Shown here: one piece after another, positions 61,301 to 64,000 of the stretch | Position numbering within the stretch: position 1 is the first letter of the stretch | Layout of the letters: each line of letters starts with the position of its first letter | Source of the DNA: Heliocidaris tuberculata | Lineage: Eukaryota; Echinodermata; Echinoidea; Camarodonta; Echinometridae | Length of the DNA stretch: 64,000 nt | Reading direction: 5' to 3' | Assembly: GCA_025618425.1 (NCBI GenBank) | Contig: CM046842.1 | Coordinates: forward strand, 36,454,951-36,518,950 | Notes under the pieces: generated by a model | Seen by the model: the letters and a program-made list of their open reading frames with translations, nothing else | Told to the model about the DNA's origin: nothing | Databases searched by the model: none | Made by a program: the position numbers and the translations under genes

Positions 61301-64000
61301 CACAGGGCATTAAATCTACATTGCTGAACAAGTTTAAATTCTACAGTGTCTAGATCTATATCATGCACTTCTCTTTTCCTTTATCGTTTTCTTATCTCAG
61401 AGTGTCAGGCGAATGACCTTTAAAAATGATCTATATTTTCTTTGAAGCCATATTAAAAGAGCTTGAATAATACTGCACTGTACTTGGGGATTATGTTTTA
61501 GTTAGATCTTTCACAGGTAGACTAGAATGTTTAACATTGCGCTTACAAAAGAAATCGTGGCAACATAAATAATAATAATGATAACATTGATATTGTGTAT
61601 GATGATTTATCATTTGGTCACTCACATTCATATTTCGTGCATTCAACGTAACGCAAATGTTGACCAAGAAACAATTGTTCAAAGTAAGAATCTGATCAAA
61701 CAGGAAAACAAATTCACATAATTATGTGCATTCAACTTGCCAATGCGAGCACGTTTATAATCTGCGTATTCAAGTTAACACAGTAAGCCGACCGTGTTAA
61801 CTTGCATACACTGATCTCAATAAACCGACGTACATGAATTTGTAAACTGAAATCACGTTTGTGAATTTAGTTGACTGGTTGTTGAATTGGAATGTTTGGA
61901 TTCTTAATTTGAATTACAGAATTCGTCTAAGAGCGACATTTAGATTATGAATTTGAGTGAGATGAAATGATTAAAGTGGCCGGAAGAACCTATAATAATA
62001 ATACTGTTCATAATGATTATAATTATTATAGTACCAATAATAATAACAGTAATAACAAATTAAAAATATATTTATCATGATAATAAATCTAAATATAGTA
62101 AGGTAACTGTAAGTTTATTTTGCTCAAGTTGTATAAAGATATACTAGTACTAATACTACAAATTGAAATATAAAAGCAACAATAAGGAGAAATAATAATA
62201 AAACCAAAATAAAAAAAATAAAATAAAAAAGAGGCTACATCCCTCAATGCATTCTTACCATTACGCGTTTAATAATACTGCAGACAAAACGGAATAGAAT
62301 CATCTCATAAAATCTATTTTATATTATGAGTTGAACAAGAACTTACCGTACGTATTCCATCGTCTTCACATGTCTGCAGCACTCGACGAGGTAAACCAAG
62401 TCTTCCTCGTCTGTGCACTTCACCCTGTACACAACTAGCCACTGTAGGTTCTTGGTTTGTTCTCTGATCAGAAGACCAAGTCCTCTCATCGTCTCTCTCG
62501 ATACATTCTTCTTCTCTGATGGGAGTGATGGCGGTGCTTGAAGGTTAATGTATGTGAGCTGCTGTCCCCCGGTCAGACGAAGACAAGCCGTGATCTGAGA
62601 TATGTCTCTCTCTGCATCATCGATAGTGATATCGATCTCTTTCAAGCCAGGTATCGATGAGAGCAGACCTTCGTAGCTTTGTGACGTCACTCTCTCGGCT
62701 ATCAGCTCTGTGACGGATGGAAGCTCAGGAGGAGATGGAGGGAAACTGAGAGAGGAGTCTGTGATAGTAAGCTTGGACAGTGAGGTGAAGGATCTGAGGC
62801 AGGACCACAACCTGATGGTCATCTCAGCAGATAGATGACAGTCCTTAATCGTTAACATAGGAATCTGTAATGAAATACAGGAAAATGAATGCATCAATTT
62901 TACATGTACATCATATTCAATATAGAGAGTTACATATAATCTGTTCCTCTCGCTGTCATGGACAAATAATTATACGCTTTACGAGTTGAGTTCTTCTGAT
63001 GAATCTTAATGACGAGAGAAAGGCGTTTTATAAATGAACTAAATTGGTTTGGAGAAGCAACATATAAATTAACTGACAAGAAATGACATGAAATAAGATG
63101 TCATGTTTCTCTACTTGTGTTCTGATAAATAATTTCACTAAAAAAAAAAATTAAAAAAATTATTTACTTCTTGGCCATAGGCATTAACAAATTTTCTACT
63201 GAAATAAAAATCTTTTGAAAAATATTCAATTGAAGTATGAACTAGGCCTTTGGTACAATTCAATAAATAAGGAAGAAATAGCATTTATCTTGATGTATTT
63301 TCCATGAGGCGGAAAGTTTAAATCGCTTTTGTTGAACATTTCTAAACAATAAGGCCTATCAGGCCTACTTACATTTGATACGCGTCTGTCCGAGTTCAGG
63401 GATCCAGAAAACCTATAGGAGAAAGATGAGGAAAAACAAGGCAGTCAGTAATAAATTATTTCGACTTCTAGACTAGAGTGAAAATATTGATGGTAACAAT
63501 TATAATAACAATCATGTTAATGACAATAATGATAATGATAATAAAAAATAATGATAGCGATAATTATAAGAAAAAGAAGAAGAAAATAAAGCTTATTACT
63601 TAGTAGACCTATACGAATTAAAATATTCCATATGAAAGTCATGAGAGAGATGCATGGGAGTGTGTATGTATGTGAGAGAGTGATAACATTGTGTAATACG
63701 TTTAGCAATGACCATGACACGTAGTGTGTATAGCTTGAATACAATGTACAGTGAGTGTATACATAGAACAGTGACTGAACATTGAGTGTATGCATGGAAC
63801 ATGACAATGGGATGAAATGTACAATGAACACGTGGTTTGGATGGAGATGGTATGGAGGGTGACTGACAGGTGAAAAATGGAATGGACAAACATGGAATAA
63901 ACATGAACATAAACATGACAAAGTTCTCTGATCCATAGTGTTCAAAATAAGGTTCTACAATATCCCATTTCATAATTGGACATTGATTTTATTAGATCTA
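51181..64000 (-). CDS. Leucine-rich-repeat protein gene, NLR-like, 3' part (4 exons, runs off the right edge)
   Basis: Four exons on the minus strand join with matching phases: 63412-63373, 62864-62347, 57533-57437, 51315-51181 (263 codons including stop). The first three carry leucine-rich-repeat sequence (LSKLTITDSSLS, LKEIDITIDD, LTYINLQAPPSLPS, LQWLVVYRVK). Composition and exon layout resemble the LRR end of the NLR (NACHT-LRR) receptors that are greatly expanded in sea urchins, inferred to be cytosolic immune sensors. No NACHT or Death domain lies in the window; it would be upstream, beyond 64000. The gene could also be another LRR family. Confidence 0.72.
51470..53035 (+). repeat. Segmental duplication, block A
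   Basis: Matches block B in order: ctaatgaatatttataaata; cttacatcataggaaacatg with the cagtggcgtggcg segment; cgaacgcttcgcttgcgcaa; gtgagtacatgtaataacga; tggtgaaacagacgaaggtg; ctgaaagccatggcaaaaga. In block B these occur in the same order and orientation. A MITE-like G/C-rich piece (52060-52352, caggtggtgtagc-type ends cagtggtgtagcta / acgctacgccactg) lies within A. Confidence 0.85.
52060..52352. repeat. G/C-run MITE-like element (cagtggcgtagc ends)
   Basis: Left end cagtggtgtagctaaag, right end gacccacgctacgccactg, imperfect inverses, around C and G homopolymer runs (52091-52101, 52218-52235, 52292-52304). No clear 8-bp target duplication, so its superfamily is left open. No counterpart was seen at this position in block B. 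Confidence 0.5.
53045..53165 (+). repeat. Dispersed repeat piece (gcgcacactgcacaatccgac)
   Basis: The stretch agcccggcgcacactgcaca, gatccgattgctctgcgact, aatcgaatcgcagccg contains internal inverse pairs of the gcgatccgatt type and reads like one half of a fold-back repeat. It begins just where block A ends. Not coding. Confidence 0.35.
53500..54100. repeat. GA-rich microsatellite region
   Basis: (GA)n at 53518-53552 and 53738-53758, G runs to 53790, a C run (53881-53892) and A/G-rich sequence to about 54100. The 116- and 163-codon minus-strand open frames are low-complexity. Confidence 0.85.
54205..57365 (+). repeat. Segmental duplication, block B
   Basis: Starts near ttgaatatttatgaatcagg and carries the same ordered landmarks as block A: cttacattataggaaaacat, tcaatggcgtggagtggg, gggcgaacgcttctcttgcgcg, gtgagtacatgtaatatgga, gtggtgaaacagatgattta, ctgaaagccataacaaaaga. 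It is about twice as long because it gained microsatellite expansions, about 1.1 kb near 54900-56000, and the MITE at 56311-56900. Its right end lies about 70 bp from the exon at 57437. Confidence 0.85.
56311..56900. mobile_element. MITE with long inverted ends inserted in duplication block B
   Basis: Left end ttaaagggaaagccaacctt, right end aaggttggattgccctttaa. Arms extend over 130 bp and include gtgaaagtttgaacgaaatc against gatttctttcaaactttcac and aaaaagttatgaat against atccataactttctt. The central part is unrelated and non-coding. Block A lacks it, giving an approximate empty site. Confidence 0.85.
57437..57533 (-). CDS. NLR-like gene, internal exon
   Basis: Acceptor ctgcacatag, donor gtaagt, 97 bp. 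The first base completes an Arg codon (CG+G) from the 62347 exon. It encodes LVHCGTKDGGRLDSHLKGLR, then TSRGGFEVGVVH. Phase 0 into the terminal exon. The two neighbouring exons fix the frame. No domain beyond the end of the LRR region is recognised. Confidence 0.75.
57534..62346 (-). other. Intron of NLR-like gene
   Basis: A 4.8-kb intron. Contains G runs (57607-57617, 57735-57744, 57833-57847), a poly-T (58313-58340), a C run (59540-59562), a poly-T (59624-59638), a dispersed repeat (60493-60985, inverse of 9852-10330) and AAT microsatellites (61990-62060, 62190-62230). No exon recognised. Confidence 0.65.
60493..60985 (+). repeat. Dispersed ~480-bp repeat, inverse partner of 9852-10330
   Basis: From tatagttttgggaagccctc to gctaccgagactat this is the reverse complement of 9852-10330, with landmarks ttacttaataaatagcaggg, gcgaagcgctgggtttattg and tctcgtacatatgtcttatg. 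Both copies are non-coding, and the element type is unknown. Confidence 0.85.
62347..62864 (-). CDS. NLR-like gene, leucine-rich-repeat exon
   Basis: Acceptor tttcattacag, donor gtaagt. The 518-bp exon begins IPMLTIKDCHLSAEMTIRL and holds several LRR-type units: SLSKLTITDSSLSFPPSP, LPSVTELIAERV, LLSSIPGLKEIDITIDD, QLTYINLQAPPSLPSEKK, GLGLLIREQTKNLQWLVVY, then EEDLVYLVECCRHVKTMEYV. It ends with two bases of an Arg codon. The start at 62864 is set by the acceptor, although the frame remains open beyond it into intron sequence. The SFPPSPPELPSVTEL stretch and the whole arrangement resemble echinoid NLR LRR regions as known from the literature. Confidence 0.88.
63373..63412 (-). CDS. NLR-like gene, 40-bp micro-exon
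   Basis: Acceptor aacctatag-type (ttttcctatag) before 63412 and donor gtaagt after 63373. It encodes FSGSLNSDRRVSN after one leading base and joins in phase 0 to IPMLTIKDCH of the next exon. At only 40 bp it was found from its splice signals and phase. Confidence 0.6.
63413..64000 (-). other. Upstream intron of NLR-like gene to the window edge
   Basis: AT-rich with an AAT/GAT microsatellite (63498-63560). Three overlapping open frames (63517-63973) have no LRR or other motif and no fitting splice signals. The rest of the gene is to the right of the window. Confidence 0.5.

Overview
Eukaryotic (animal) genomic DNA. It is AT-rich, with very small exons split by kilobase introns, canonical GT/AG splice sites, many microsatellites and dense nested transposons. 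The best guess at source is an echinoderm, most likely a sea urchin: the leucine-rich-repeat exon resembles the greatly expanded NLR-type genes of echinoids, and HYR plus ZP modules, DIRS, Crypton and fold-back elements are all common there. Species assignment is inference. A 500-base run of N (43336-43835) is an assembly gap.

Two host genes can be reconstructed, both on the minus strand, by joining exons whose reading phases agree. Gene 1 (exons at 36327-36589, 33691-33957, 18858-19033, 14615-15015, 13279-13381, 9438-9654 and 8909-9066) encodes the C-terminal 527 residues of a cell-surface protein: a YWTD/beta-propeller-like stretch, a HYR domain, a full zona pellucida (ZP) domain, a basic cleavage-like site, one transmembrane helix and a short tail. 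Its 5' end is not found. Gene 2 (63373-63412, 62347-62864, 57437-57533, 51181-51315) is the 3' part of a leucine-rich-repeat gene of the NLR-like type and runs off the right edge. A 39-codon open stretch at 3-119 (+) may be the last exon of a third gene.

Almost everything else is repeats. 2-5.3 kb: an antisense non-LTR fragment and a decayed LINE (copy A). 5.3-8.9 kb: a 24-bp tandem array and small fold-back elements. 9-19 kb: gene 1 3' exons with hAT-like, SINE and MITE insertions. 19-33.7 kb: one 14.7-kb intron of gene 1, holding a pair of inverted repeat copies that each carry different nested transposons, a 224-bp tandem array, a Tc1/mariner-like element with long inverted repeats and a decayed Crypton tyrosine-recombinase element interrupted by a hAT-like element. 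37.0-42.4 kb: an almost complete, GC-rich DIRS-type retrotransposon with inverted terminal repeats and an internal complementary region. 44-47.2 kb: a second decayed LINE (copy B). 48.4-48.9 kb: five copies of a 105-bp repeat. 51.5-57.4 kb: a tandem segmental duplication inside the last intron of gene 2. 57.5-64 kb: gene 2 exons in mostly featureless intron sequence.

No CRISPR array, operon or rRNA gene was seen, and no functional tRNA gene. The most informative features are the HYR-ZP gene, the DIRS element whose internal region encodes the joined ends of its own circle yet whose reverse transcriptase lacks the first catalytic block, and the reciprocal empty/filled sites in the two inverted repeat copies.
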